Shown: piece by piece, positions 17,822 through 26,265 of the stretch | Numbering within the stretch: position 1 is the first letter of the stretch | Layout: every line of letters begins with the position of its first letter | Assembly (NCBI GenBank): GCA_002706885.1 | Contig: PAKY01000104.1 | Location: forward strand, 1 to 45,878 | Source: Phycisphaerae bacterium | GTDB lineage: Bacteria; Planctomycetota; Phycisphaerae; Phycisphaerales; UBA1924 | Direction: 5' to 3' | DNA length: 45,878 nt | Program-made: the position numbers and the translations under genes | Notes under the pieces: generated by a model | Database searches by the model: none | The model's input: only the letters and a program-made list of their open reading frames with translations | What the model was told of the DNA's origin: nothing

Positions 17822-17964
17822 CCGTTTTCAGGAAATCTGACCCTGACGTACTTGAAACATTCTGTAACGACTGAAACGCGGCGGTCGGGGCTTCCTCGTC
17901 CCTCGGCCGCGGGGTCCGGTTACCATGGCGGGCCCAGAGTTCATGTCCGGAAAGGAAGCCTGCA

Positions 17965-20217
17965 TTGCGCGCACACGCCACATTCTTCTCCGTTTCCGTC
18001 GGCGCCCTGACCGCCTTCGCCACCGCCCAGCGGAGCGGCGAGGTCGACGTTGACGCCATCCTCGCGAGGCTGACGCTCGAGCAGAAACTCGGGCAGATCA
18101 CGCTCATTCCGATCGGCGAGCCGCAGAACATCCCGGACAAGGATCGGAACTCGATCGTGGGGAACTGGCAGGAAGCCGCCCGAACGGGGCGGGTCGGCGC
18201 GATGTATGGGGCCAACACCGCCGCGTACACCAACGAGATCCAGCGCGCGGCGTTCGAGGAGAGCGAGCACGGGATTCCGCTCATCATCGGGAACGACATC
18301 ATCCATGGCTATCGGACGATTTTCCCAATCCCGTTGGCGTCGTCGGGCAGTTTCGACCTGGAACTGATGCAATCCCTTACACGGGCGGCGGCTGTGGAGT
18401 CCCGCGCGGCGGGGACGCACTGGACGTTCGCCCCGATGGTCGACATCGCGCGCGACCCGCGCTGGGGGCGGGCCTCGGAGGGCGCGGGCGAGGACCCGTG
18501 GTTCGGCGCGAAGGTCGCGGCGGCACGGGTGAAGGGTTTCCAGGGCGAGGGGCTCGATCGGCCCGACGCGGTCGCGGCAACGGCGAAGCACTTCGCGGCC
18601 TACGGCGCGGCGGTGGGCGGTCGTGACTACGACACCACGGACATGAGCGAGCAGACGCTCCGCGAGATCCACCTGCGTCCGTTCAAGGCGGCGGTCGAGG
18701 CGGGGACGGCGACGCTGATGACCTCGTTCAACGACATCAACGGCGTGCCGGCGTCGGGCAACTCGTTCCTTCTTCAGAACATCCTTCGTGAAGAATGGAA
18801 CTTCGACGGGTTCGTGACGAGCGACTACACGTCGATCAATGAGATGATCCCTCACGGCTTTGCGCGTGACCTGCAGCACGCGGGCATCCTGGCGCTCGAG
18901 GCGGGGTGCGACGTCGACCTGACGGGTCGCGTGTACCAGTCGCAGCTCACCGAAGCGGTCGAGAAGGGGCTGATCAGCGAGGCGACGATCGACAAGTCGG
19001 TCCGGCGCGTGCTGGAGATGAAGAAGCGGCTCGGGCTGTTCGAGAACCCGTACGGGGACGAGGACACTGAAGCCAAGGTGACGCTGAGCGATGAGCATCG
19101 GGCGCTGGCGCGGAAGGCGGCGGCGGAATCGGTCGTGTTGCTCAAGAACACGGATGACCTGCTGCCGCTCGACGGGACGCGGGGGACGATCGCGGTGATC
19201 GGGCCGCTCGCGGACAGCAAGCGGGACTCGCTCGGGACGTGGGCCGGGATGGGGCGCGCCGAGGACGCGGTGACGGCGCTCGAGGGTTTGCAGAACGCTG
19301 TCGATGGCGCGCGGATCGTCTACGCCGAGGGGTGCAAGCCCGACGGCGACGATCGCTCGGGGTTCCAGGCGGCGATCGCGCTCGCTCGCTCGGCGGATGT
19401 GGTTCTGCTCTTCGTCGGCGAGACGGAGATCATGACGGGCGAGGCGAACAGCAGGGCGGACCTGACGCTGCCGGGGGTGCAGCGCGAGCTGTTCGAGGCG
19501 ATCGCGGAGACGGGCACGCCCGTGGTCGCGATGCTGAGCACGGGTCGTCCGATCGTGGTGCCCGAGGTCGAGGAGAAGGCGGACGCGGTGATGAGCGTCT
19601 GGCACCTGGGCGTTGAGCACGGGAACGGGATCGCGGACGTGGTGTTCGGGGACGTGAACCCCGGGGCGAAGCTGACGATGAGCTGGCCGCGGGCGATCGG
19701 ACAGATCCCGGTGTACTACGCGCGGAAGAACACGGGTCGTCCGTACCGACCGAACACGCGGTTCGTGAACCGGTACCGCGACATGACGATGGAGCCCTTG
19801 TATCCGTTCGGGTACGGGCTGAGTTACACGACGTTCGAGCTGAGCGGGCTCGATGTCGCGTCGCCCGAGATCGGCACGCGGGGGGTGGCGACGGTGAAGG
19901 CGACGGTGACGAACACGGGCGATCGGGCGGGCTCGGAGGTCGTGCAGCTTTACATCCACGACCGGGTGGCGACGCTCGTGCAGCCGCTGCGGAAGCTGCG
20001 GGGGTTCGAGAAGGTCACGCTCGAGGCTGGCGAGTCGAAGGAAGTGACGTTCGAGCTCGGGACGGAAGAACTTGCGATCTGGAACGGCGAGATGGACTGG
20101 GTTGTTGAGCCCGGGACGTTCGGCGTGTACGTCTCAACGAGCAGCAAGGGCGGGCTCGAGGGGGAGTTTGAGGTCGTTGAGCGTGGGACGAATGGGAAGA
20201 TGTGGGGGGAGAACTGA
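17965..20217 (+). CDS. Secreted glycoside hydrolase family 3 beta-glucosidase
   Basis: The gene starts with TTG at 17965, six bases after AAAGGAAG, and encodes 750 residues with a short signal peptide (ATFFSVSVGALTAFATAQ). The GH3 N-terminal barrel (about 30-350) has WTFAPMVDIARDPRWGR, AATAKHFAAYG and the nucleophile Asp287 in FVTSDYTSINE. The C-terminal alpha/beta sandwich (about 375-590) includes ESVVLLKNTDDLLPL. A fibronectin-III-like domain (about 640-740; NTGDRAGSEVVQLYIHD) closes the protein. It should release terminal beta-glucose or a related sugar from oligosaccharides. It could finish the products of the GH144-like glucanase encoded 2.6 kb downstream (inference). Confidence 0.95.
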   Translation: MRAHATFFSVSVGALTAFATAQRSGEVDVDAILARLTLEQKLGQITLIPIGEPQNIPDKDRNSIVGNWQEAARTGRVGAMYGANTAAYTNEIQRAAFEESEHGIPLIIGNDIIHGYRTIFPIPLASSGSFDLELMQSLTRAAAVESRAAGTHWTFAPMVDIARDPRWGRASEGAGEDPWFGAKVAAARVKGFQGEGLDRPDAVAATAKHFAAYGAAVGGRDYDTTDMSEQTLREIHLRPFKAAVEAGTATLMTSFNDINGVPASGNSFLLQNILREEWNFDGFVTSDYTSINEMIPHGFARDLQHAGILALEAGCDVDLTGRVYQSQLTEAVEKGLISEATIDKSVRRVLEMKKRLGLFENPYGDEDTEAKVTLSDEHRALARKAAAESVVLLKNTDDLLPLDGTRGTIAVIGPLADSKRDSLGTWAGMGRAEDAVTALEGLQNAVDGARIVYAEGCKPDGDDRSGFQAAIALARSADVVLLFVGETEIMTGEANSRADLTLPGVQRELFEAIAETGTPVVAMLSTGRPIVVPEVEEKADAVMSVWHLGVEHGNGIADVVFGDVNPGAKLTMSWPRAIGQIPVYYARKNTGRPYRPNTRFVNRYRDMTMEPLYPFGYGLSYTTFELSGLDVASPEIGTRGVATVKATVTNTGDRAGSEVVQLYIHDRVATLVQPLRKLRGFEKVTLEAGESKEVTFELGTEELAIWNGEMDWVVEPGTFGVYVSTSSKGGLEGEFEVVERGTNGKMWGEN

Positions 20218-20240
20218 GGGGGGAAGGGCACCGGGAGCCG

Positions 20241-20298
20241 GGCATCGGCATCCGGCATCCGGCATCCGGCATCCGGCATCCGGCATCCGGCATCCGGG
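20241..20298. repeat. Heptanucleotide tandem repeat (GGCATCC, seven copies)
   Basis: Seven exact copies of GGCATCC occupy 20247-20295, preceded by a partial GGCATC at 20241-20246 and followed by GGG. The array lies in the 158-base spacer between the convergent GH3 and SUMF1-like genes. Since seven is not a multiple of three it is unlikely to be coding; the Met-Pro-Asp-Ala-Gly-Cys-Arg reading seen on the minus strand is a by-product. It should be a variable-number locus prone to slippage. Confidence 0.9.
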
Positions 20299-20375
20299 TG
20301 AGTGAATGAGTGTTGGGGGCGCGGGGCTTGGGCCTTGCGTCCCCTTTTTCTTTGGGCGTGTGGGGAGGGGGCGGG

Positions 20376-21404
20376 TTAGCGGCGGCGGCGGGGGTTGAGG
20401 AGCGATAGGGCGATGCAGGTTGGGGCGGTGAGGGGCGGGGTTGGCACGAGCGTGACGATGTGGAGATTGAGCTGAGAGGTTTGGAACGCGGCGGTTGAGA
20501 AATCGTCGATGCGATCCCCATCGATGAAGGTGAGTGATGTGTCGTACGAAAACTTGCTCAAGAACGGTCGAAACGCCACGCCCGAAACCGCGCGGTCGTC
20601 GATGAGTTCTTCCCGCCCGCCGAGGAGGTCGAGAACGCCCCAGGGGGACGCGGCGTCCGGGTAGAGCTCGAGGGGAAGCGAACCGAACGAGACGCTCTGG
20701 CCCATGGTGAGTTCGCGGACCTGATCGTTCGTGAGTCCACGGGCAACGTCCGCGGCGCCGGGCAGTCCGAAGACCGGCGGCTCGTCGGAGCTGTGGGCGT
20801 AGTCCCACCAGCCGGGGCCGTTGCCGTTCTTGTCCGGGTCGAAGTGCGCCGCCTTGAGGTATTCGTCGAGCGTCGGAATCCAGAACCGCGCGCCGTCGCG
20901 TCGCTCGGCCTCGGCGTTCAGCGTGATCGAGCCGTCGGCTCCGATTGAACCGACGTTGTACGCGCCGTCCAGGATGTCGGCGACGCTGTTCGTGCGGCCG
21001 TTGTGCAGCCAGTTCAGGTACATCAGGATCTGCGGCGTTTCGAGCCCCACCTGCGTGTCGCGTAGATCTCCCGCGACCACGTAGCGCTCTCCCACTGGAA
21101 GGAAGGTCGAGCGGGCCAGCGAGGTGTTCGTTGGCTCGAGCAGGTCGGTGAGTTGTTCGCTGCCCGGCGTGAAGAGGTTGATGAAGTCGACGTACTGCCC
21201 GACGGAGATCTCCGTGCGCGCGATCTTGAAGGCGTAGTCGACGGATCCTCGACCGTTGACGCGCTCGGTCAGCGGGTTCAGTCGATCCGGGGGGAGCTGG
21301 TATGCCGGGTTGCCTGGGGCGCCGATGGTGATGAAGGTGTGGCCGTTGGGGCCGGCGTGTGTGGTTGTGGCGGCGGCGAGGGAGAGGAGGATGGCGAGGT
21401 GCAT
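20376..21404 (-). CDS. SUMF1-like (formylglycine-generating-enzyme-fold) secreted protein with PEP-CTERM-like tail
   Basis: The 342-residue protein has a signal peptide (MHLAILLSLAAATTTHA). The fold resembles FGE/SUMF1: KIARTEISVGQYVDFINLF near residue 60, RFWIPTLDEYLKAAHFDPD near 170, and GWWDYAHSSDEPP. It ends VPTPPLTAPTCIALSLLNP plus RRRR, a PEP-CTERM-like sorting tail. The only cysteine is in that tail, so the two active-site cysteines of true sulfatase-activating FGE are absent. It is therefore probably a binding or structural member of the family, not the maturase of the sulfatase at 12-14.5 kb. The substrate is unknown. Confidence 0.8.
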   Translation of the reverse strand: MHLAILLSLAAATTTHAGPNGHTFITIGAPGNPAYQLPPDRLNPLTERVNGRGSVDYAFKIARTEISVGQYVDFINLFTPGSEQLTDLLEPTNTSLARSTFLPVGERYVVAGDLRDTQVGLETPQILMYLNWLHNGRTNSVADILDGAYNVGSIGADGSITLNAEAERRDGARFWIPTLDEYLKAAHFDPDKNGNGPGWWDYAHSSDEPPVFGLPGAADVARGLTNDQVRELTMGQSVSFGSLPLELYPDAASPWGVLDLLGGREELIDDRAVSGVAFRPFLSKFSYDTSLTFIDGDRIDDFSTAAFQTSQLNLHIVTLVPTPPLTAPTCIALSLLNPRRRR

Positions 21405-21488
21405 GGGTGGGCCTTGTTGCGCGGGCGCCTGAGTCGCGGCGCATACCGGGAAGGAGGGACCTTCACTGCTCAGGTGTCGGACCGAACG

Positions 21489-22604
21489 CTACCGACGCAC
21501 CCAGAATTCGATGAGTTTGCGCCGAAACGGGGTGTCGTCGATCACAAGGCTTTGGTCTTGGCGCAGGATGATCAGTTGGTCGATCACGAACGGTCCGTCG
21601 TTGAGACATGACATGGCCCGTTCGTCGAGCCGGTGGGACTCGGGCGGGAGAATGATCGGATCGGTGAGGCCGGCGGCGATGTCGCGGAGTTCTTCGGCGG
21701 TGATCCGCTCTGCGGCCGTCGAACCGGACGCTTGGTCACAGGCCGTCACGAGGCGTGCGAGCGCGGCTCGCGACGCGGCGGCGGCGACCGTGAATGATGG
21801 GATCGTGACGGGCAGGTCGTTGGGCGTTGCCCAGAGGAACTCGGCGGGCAACGGTCGCACGTCTGCGCCGCCGCTCGCGAGATCTCTTTGCAACCGAAAT
21901 GCTCGATTGATCTCACTCCACGACACATCTCTCGTACTGAGACAGGTCGCGGCCGCGACGAAGCATGACGGGTCCGACGTCGACAGGTAGGCGAGAAGGA
22001 ATGGAAGGCTTGACGGGAGCGAGCCGGAGGCTGACCGAAGGGCGATCGCTCGGCACGCCGGGTCGGGCCAGTGCATGGGAAGAAATGGGTCGCCTGCCTT
22101 CGTGCGACTGGTCGTCAACGCGGCGAGACGGGAGGCGGCGCGTTCGTTGACGGCGAAGTCGGGGTCGTTGAGGCGATCGGCGATCGTGGCTAAGAGGCTG
22201 GCGAGTTGCTGTCGTGAGAGACGCTGCTCGGTCGCGTCTGCCATCAGGCTGACGGTGATGCCTTCGCGATGGAGCGGAATCGCTCGAAGCCGAGCGTTTG
22301 GAGGCAGGATCGACCACCGCGCATAGCCACTCTGGACGCCGTAGAACACGCCTGCGCTGACGAGTCCGATGCATCCGAGTATCGCCACGCCCCATCGGCG
22401 GTGGACGAAGTAGAGACCTCCACGGCGTTGCAAAGCTGTGGCGCACTCGGGGCAAACGTGGGTGATGGAGCGGACATGAACCGGATACCGGCAACCGGGG
22501 CATCTCGGGATGCGCCTGCTTGGGTCGCGAAAGAGCGCGATCAACGTGACCGTCGTCGATACGACGACGATGACGCCAAACGCGGTCCACGACCAAAGTC
22601 CCAT
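21489..22604 (-). CDS. Membrane protein with zinc-ribbon between two helices, unknown function
   Basis: This 371-residue protein begins with a transmembrane helix (AFGVIVVVSTTVTLIALF). A four-cysteine zinc ribbon (CPGCRYPV...HVCPECA, about 35-56) comes next, then a second helix (GVAILGCIGLVSAGVFYGV, about 72-90). A soluble C-terminal part of about 280 residues is rich in short helices and contains LASLLATIADRLNDPDFAVNERAASRLAAL, which could be HEAT-like. Similar zinc-ribbon/two-helix proteins are common and uncharacterised in planctomycetes. Codon usage is less GC-biased than in neighbouring hydrolase genes. The start is the ATG at 22604, preceded by GAGGGG at nine bases. The role is unknown. 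Confidence 0.75.
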   Translation of the reverse strand: MGLWSWTAFGVIVVVSTTVTLIALFRDPSRRIPRCPGCRYPVHVRSITHVCPECATALQRRGGLYFVHRRWGVAILGCIGLVSAGVFYGVQSGYARWSILPPNARLRAIPLHREGITVSLMADATEQRLSRQQLASLLATIADRLNDPDFAVNERAASRLAALTTSRTKAGDPFLPMHWPDPACRAIALRSASGSLPSSLPFLLAYLSTSDPSCFVAAATCLSTRDVSWSEINRAFRLQRDLASGGADVRPLPAEFLWATPNDLPVTIPSFTVAAAASRAALARLVTACDQASGSTAAERITAEELRDIAAGLTDPIILPPESHRLDERAMSCLNDGPFVIDQLIILRQDQSLVIDDTPFRRKLIEFWVRR

Positions 22605-22830
22605 CGCTTTTGCCCCTCGTCACGCCGTCTTCGCCGCTCCGCTCATGTCTGGTGGGAGTACCGGTTGACACGGCGCGTCGCTGCGACGGGCAATCGCGTG
22701 GCAACACAGACCTCTGGCGACGTCTCCCTCGACACAGAGGTACATCGACGGCATCTGAGACCCGTTGCCGTCGCACGCCTGATCCGAGGCGTCTCGCCGG
22801 GCTCACTCGATACTCGGGCGTGCGCGGCAA

Positions 22831-24375
22831 TTAGTCCTCGCCGCGCGACAGGCCGAGGCGTTCCATTGCGGACTGGATGTAGGGGTGGGCGTGGAAGGTG
22901 TTCCAGATGAGGCCGGAGCGGGCGTTTTCGATGGCGACGAGGAGGGGGCCCTGGTCGATCGAGAGGCGGTCGTGGGCGACCCAGGGTTCCTTGTTGATGT
23001 GGAGGTTGTACGCGTCCTCGAAGCCGTACTGGTCGTCCCAGAGGAGGGGCTTGCCGTCGGCGTTCTCGAGTGAGCGGTAGTGGCGGAGGGCGGCGAGGGC
23101 GAGGTCGGGCTCGAACATGATCATGGAGCCGGCGCCGTAGATGGCGACGGTGCCGTCGAGCCAGTCGTCGGTCCGGAAGTCGGGCGGGGTGTCGACGTCG
23201 CGGCGGGCGCCCTTGAGGGGGAGGGGGTCGCCGTAGAGGCCCGGGACGCGGTAGCCGCCAGGGGCGTCGGAGGCGGAAAGGCCCCAGGCGTTCTCGCCAA
23301 GGGTGGTGAAGCCCTCGGGGGCTTCGTGGATGGCCTTGCCTCGGTGGAGCTTGGCGTGGCGGCGGCTGTTCTCCCACCAGTCGGTCGGCGTGCGGTGCTC
23401 AAAGCCGCGGAGGTCGGGGCGGTCGGGGCCTTGGGCGGCGCCGATGGAGGCGTCGTCGATCCAGAGCTGATCGAAGAAGGCGAGGAAGGTGCTGCCCGCG
23501 CCCGGGAGGCGGATCATGGGGCCGACGTCGCGCCACTGCGCGGGGGTGCGGCGCATGCGGTAGTAGAGCTCGGGATCGACGCGGTGCTCGGCGGCGGGGG
23601 CGGCGTTGGCGAGGAAGTAGACGAGGCGCTGCTCGCCCATGGCGTCGATCCAGGTGGCGTCGATGAGGCCGCCGTCGCCCGTCGGATCGTTGGCTCGATC
23701 GTTCGGACGCCAGAGGAGTGAAATCATTCCCCGATACTGTTCCGGGCGGGAATCGGGCTGGACGAAGAAGCTCCAGTCGGCGGCGGCGAAGAGCGCGTCG
23801 CCGAGGTGGGCGACGTCGCCACCGAAGTAGCTCGAGGCGGTGAGGATGCCCGCGAAGAGAATGGACGAGTCGATGGTGCTGACGCCGTCGCCTCGGGCGC
23901 GGGGGCCGTTGGTGTTCTCGTCGAGGAAGTGGTAGAAGAGGCCGGCCTTGCGGTTCTTGGGGTTGTCGGTGAGGGCCTGGAGGATCTGCTCGGCACGTTC
24001 TGCGCCTTCGTCGCGGGAGACGTAGCCGCGTTCGACGCCGATGACGATCGACGCGAGTTGGTAGCCGACGCCCGCGATGCTGACGAGGGGCCCTGAGGAG
24101 CGGTCCTTGATGAGGCCGTGGGGGCTGACGTCGGGGCTGTTCCAGATCCAGTTGAAGGTGGCGCGTTCGACCTCGTCGAGGAAGGCGTTGTCGTCGGCGT
24201 CGAAGTCGAAGGGGGGGCGGGGGGCGTCGTCTTCCTGGATGACGACGTAGGCGCCTTCGTAGCCGGTCTGGTCGCGCCACTTCGCCTCGGCCGAGCCTTC
24301 GGAGGGTTGCGCGATGGACGCGGGGATGGCGGTAGCGGCGAGGGTAAGGGCGAGGGCAGCGTTGAGGCGGGTCAT
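22831..24375 (-). CDS. Secreted glucoamylase-like protein (GH144/COG5368-like, probable beta-1,2-glucan hydrolase)
   Basis: The 514-residue protein has a signal peptide (LNAALALTLAATAIPASIAQ) and the (alpha/alpha)6-barrel features of the glycoamylase-like family. These include FLDEVERATFNWIWN, GLIKDRSSGPLVSIAGVGYQLASIVIGVERG, GLFYHFLDENT, DGVSTIDSSILFAGIL, GENAWGLSASDAPGGY and DQGPLLVAIENARSGLIWN. Characterised relatives in GH144 are endo-beta-1,2-glucanases, so hydrolysis of beta-1,2-glucan or a similar polymer is the best guess; substrate specificity is not proven here. Together with the GH3 and GH2 enzymes it suggests beta-glucan use. It is divergent from the small GC-dockerin gene, with a 310-base spacer. 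Confidence 0.85.
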   Translation of the reverse strand: MTRLNAALALTLAATAIPASIAQPSEGSAEAKWRDQTGYEGAYVVIQEDDAPRPPFDFDADDNAFLDEVERATFNWIWNSPDVSPHGLIKDRSSGPLVSIAGVGYQLASIVIGVERGYVSRDEGAERAEQILQALTDNPKNRKAGLFYHFLDENTNGPRARGDGVSTIDSSILFAGILTASSYFGGDVAHLGDALFAAADWSFFVQPDSRPEQYRGMISLLWRPNDRANDPTGDGGLIDATWIDAMGEQRLVYFLANAAPAAEHRVDPELYYRMRRTPAQWRDVGPMIRLPGAGSTFLAFFDQLWIDDASIGAAQGPDRPDLRGFEHRTPTDWWENSRRHAKLHRGKAIHEAPEGFTTLGENAWGLSASDAPGGYRVPGLYGDPLPLKGARRDVDTPPDFRTDDWLDGTVAIYGAGSMIMFEPDLALAALRHYRSLENADGKPLLWDDQYGFEDAYNLHINKEPWVAHDRLSIDQGPLLVAIENARSGLIWNTFHAHPYIQSAMERLGLSRGED

Positions 24376-24685
24376 CGTCTGGCCTTTCGGGTCGGTCGTC
24401 TGTTGGACGTCGTTTCCGGGTGGTTCGGGGAGGCTCGGGGTGGGGTGCGAGGCGGCTGGTTATACCCGGAGTGGGTATCGGACGTGGCGGTGGCTGCGCG
24501 GGGTGTTCGACGGGGCGTTCTGGGGCGGGGAGAGCGTGCTGGGCTGATACAGGCGGGCTTTATTTGGGTCATCTTCCGGGGAGAAGGCTGCATTTTGCTG
24601 TTGCGGCGGCTACCATGAATACGCTACCATTGCATCTGGTCAGTCGGGTTGTTGCAAACCCGACAGAAAAAGGGAGATCCGACTC
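24376..24685. other. Divergent intergenic region between the GH144-like and GC-dockerin genes
   Basis: These 310 bases hold no gene that I can support. The left half is G-rich on plus and carries upstream signals for the GH144-like gene that I could not resolve. The right half contains a direct repeat GCTACCAT at 24609-24616 and 24623-24630 (14-base period). A weak TTGCGG/TACCAT promoter candidate with an 18-base gap ends in the second repeat. The leader hairpin 24643-24664 and the ribosome site AAGGGAGA of the dockerin gene follow. Confidence 0.5.
24643..24664 (+). promoter_or_regulatory. 5' leader hairpin of the small GC-dockerin gene
   Basis: GTCGGGTT (24643-24650) and AACCCGAC (24657-24664) form a perfect 8-bp stem with loop GTTGCA. 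It ends nine bases before AGGGAG, the ribosome site for ATG 24686. No T-run follows, so it is more likely an mRNA-stability or translation element than a terminator. Confidence 0.55.
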
Positions 24686-25390
24686 ATGATCCGCGCCACC
24701 ATCGCTCTTGCCGCGACCGCATCGCTCGCCGCGGCTCAGTCCGCGACTGTTACGGTCGAGGCCCCGTCGAGTGCCGCCGCTGGCAGCACGTTCACCGCTT
24801 CGGTCGTTGCCGACTTCGACGCCATGGGCCTCGGGGACGGCATCTTCGGTTCGGCTGGTCTGTTCCTCTTCGGCGGCGACGTCGATGGCACGGGCCCGGC
24901 GACCGCTTCGAACATCGCGATCGACGCTGCCTTCCCGGCTCTCCAGGCCGGTGGCATGGCGAACGCGGGTTCGGTTGAGCATGTCGGCGCTGGCGTCGGC
25001 GCGGCGCCCGCCATCGGCGGCTCGTCGGCCACGCTCTTCACGTTTGACGTGACGGTTGACGCCGGCGCGATGAACGGCGCTGAGATCGAGCTGACCTACG
25101 ACGGCGCGGTCGTCCTCGACGCCAACAACAGCCTGATCCTGTTCTCGAGCAACGATCCGAACGCGATGACGCTGAACGTCGTCGGCGCGACGGTCACCGT
25201 CGGCACGGGCATGTGCAGCGTTGCCGACCTCGGCGCCCCGATGGGCGTGCTCGACATCGCTGACGTCGTGACGTTCCTGCAGCGCTTCGGCGCCATGGAT
25301 CCGTCGGCCGACCTGGGCGCCCCGATGGGCACCTTCGACATCGCTGACGTCGTGACGTTCCTCCAGGTCTTCGGCGCCGGCTGCCCGTAA
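24686..25390 (+). CDS. Small secreted GC-type dockerin protein
   Basis: The 234-residue protein starts eight bases after AAGGGAGA and has signal peptide MIRATIALAATASLAAAQ. Residues about 19-170 form one beta-rich domain (TVTVEAPSSAAAGSTFTASV, LFTFDVTVDAGAMNGAEIEL) that resembles a cohesin-like or similar beta sandwich; I cannot name it firmly. Residues about 175-234 are two GC-type dockerin-like repeats (ADLGAPMGVLDIADVVTFLQRF and ADLGAPMGTFDIADVVTFLQVF), ending GAGCP. In planctomycete annotation this tail defines a surface-sorted class. The gene is monocistronic, with its own leader hairpin and a strong terminator. Confidence 0.85.
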   Translation: MIRATIALAATASLAAAQSATVTVEAPSSAAAGSTFTASVVADFDAMGLGDGIFGSAGLFLFGGDVDGTGPATASNIAIDAAFPALQAGGMANAGSVEHVGAGVGAAPAIGGSSATLFTFDVTVDAGAMNGAEIELTYDGAVVLDANNSLILFSSNDPNAMTLNVVGATVTVGTGMCSVADLGAPMGVLDIADVVTFLQRFGAMDPSADLGAPMGTFDIADVVTFLQVFGAGCP

Positions 25391-25429
25391 CTCCGGGGTA
25401 GCGGCTCGAACGATTCGAACTTCCGAAAG

Positions 25430-25456
25430 GGCCCGCCTCACAGGCGGGCCTTTTTC
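25430..25456 (+). terminator. Rho-independent terminator of the small GC-dockerin gene
   Basis: A 9-bp perfect stem, GGCCCGCCT (25430-25438) and AGGCGGGCC (25442-25450), with loop CAC is followed by TTTTTC. It lies 40 bases after the stop and 35 bases before the next plus-strand gene, so it separates the two transcripts. Confidence 0.92.
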
Positions 25457-25490
25457 TTGCGCATTGCTCGTCACGATCCGATGAAGCTCC

Positions 25491-26234
25491 ATGCTTTCAT
25501 CCCCCACCGATACGCCGACGAGGCTCGATTCGACTTCGACACCTGATTCGGTGCTCCGTGAGGTCTTCGCGCACGGCGCGGTCGCGACCGCGAGCGGCGC
25601 CGAGACGCCGATCTTCCCGACGGGTCTCAAAGAGCCACGAGCGGCGGCGCTTCGGCGGATCGTGGCTCGCGAGAGGCCGCTACGGACAATCGAGACGGGA
25701 TGCGGGCTGGGCATCAGTGGGCTTTGCATCGCGGCGGGCGTCGATGACCACCTGGGGCGATCGGCCATGGAGCGCGACGGCGTGTCGCACGTGGCCGTCG
25801 ATCCCGTTCAGACGGCGGCGGAGTGGATGGACAGCGCCGCGCTGCTTGTGTTCGAGCGAGCGGGGATCCGGGAACGCGTCAGGCTGATCGAGAAGCGGTC
25901 GGAGGTGGCGCTGCCCGAGCTGTGGACGGGTGGGGAGCGGTACGACTTCGCGTTCGTTGACGGGGCGCATTGGTTCGAGAACGTGTTCATCGACCTGGTG
26001 TTCCTTGCCCGGATGGTCGAGCCCGGGGGGTTGATCGTGGTCGATGACACGTGGATGCCGGCGATTCGTACGGCGGTGTCGTACGCGGCGGGCAACCTGA
26101 ACCTGGCCCGGGAGACCGCTGAGGGGGAGGGTGAGGATCGGTTTGCGCTGCTCCGCGTGCTCGAGGTTGATCCGTCGAGGCCGTGGGACCACTTCGTTCC
26201 GTTTGACGTTGCCCGCGACGACGGAAGAAGTTGA
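25491..26234 (+). CDS. Class I SAM-dependent methyltransferase
   Basis: The 247-residue protein has a Rossmann methyltransferase core: motif I IETGCGLGISGLCIA (about residues 65-80), the acidic strand end HVAVDPVQ, FAFVDGAHWFENVFIDL (motif IV region) and VEPGGLIVVDDTWMP (motif V/VI region). The pattern fits the Methyltransf_24/O-methyltransferase type. It opens the glycan cluster on the plus strand. It is followed after 31 bases by another methyltransferase-like gene, so methylation of a sugar in the surface polymer is likely (inference). No clear ribosome site precedes ATG 25491, so the exact start is uncertain. The first 25 residues are polar and probably disordered. Confidence 0.8.
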   Translation: MLSSPTDTPTRLDSTSTPDSVLREVFAHGAVATASGAETPIFPTGLKEPRAAALRRIVARERPLRTIETGCGLGISGLCIAAGVDDHLGRSAMERDGVSHVAVDPVQTAAEWMDSAALLVFERAGIRERVRLIEKRSEVALPELWTGGERYDFAFVDGAHWFENVFIDLVFLARMVEPGGLIVVDDTWMPAIRTAVSYAAGNLNLARETAEGEGEDRFALLRVLEVDPSRPWDHFVPFDVARDDGRS

Positions 26235-26265
26235 GCGGGGTCGGGTTGCTCGCCGATGCATCCGT

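Noticed and set aside
20241-20298. The heptamer array as a CRISPR
   Set aside because: Units are 7 bp with no spacers and no cas genes nearby, so it is a simple tandem repeat.
22620-22754. A 44-codon minus-strand frame ending just upstream of the zinc-ribbon protein gene, with four cysteines
   Set aside because: No ribosome site precedes its ATG, third-position GC is lower than for genes here, and there is no recognisable motif; it could be a leader peptide but the evidence is too thin.
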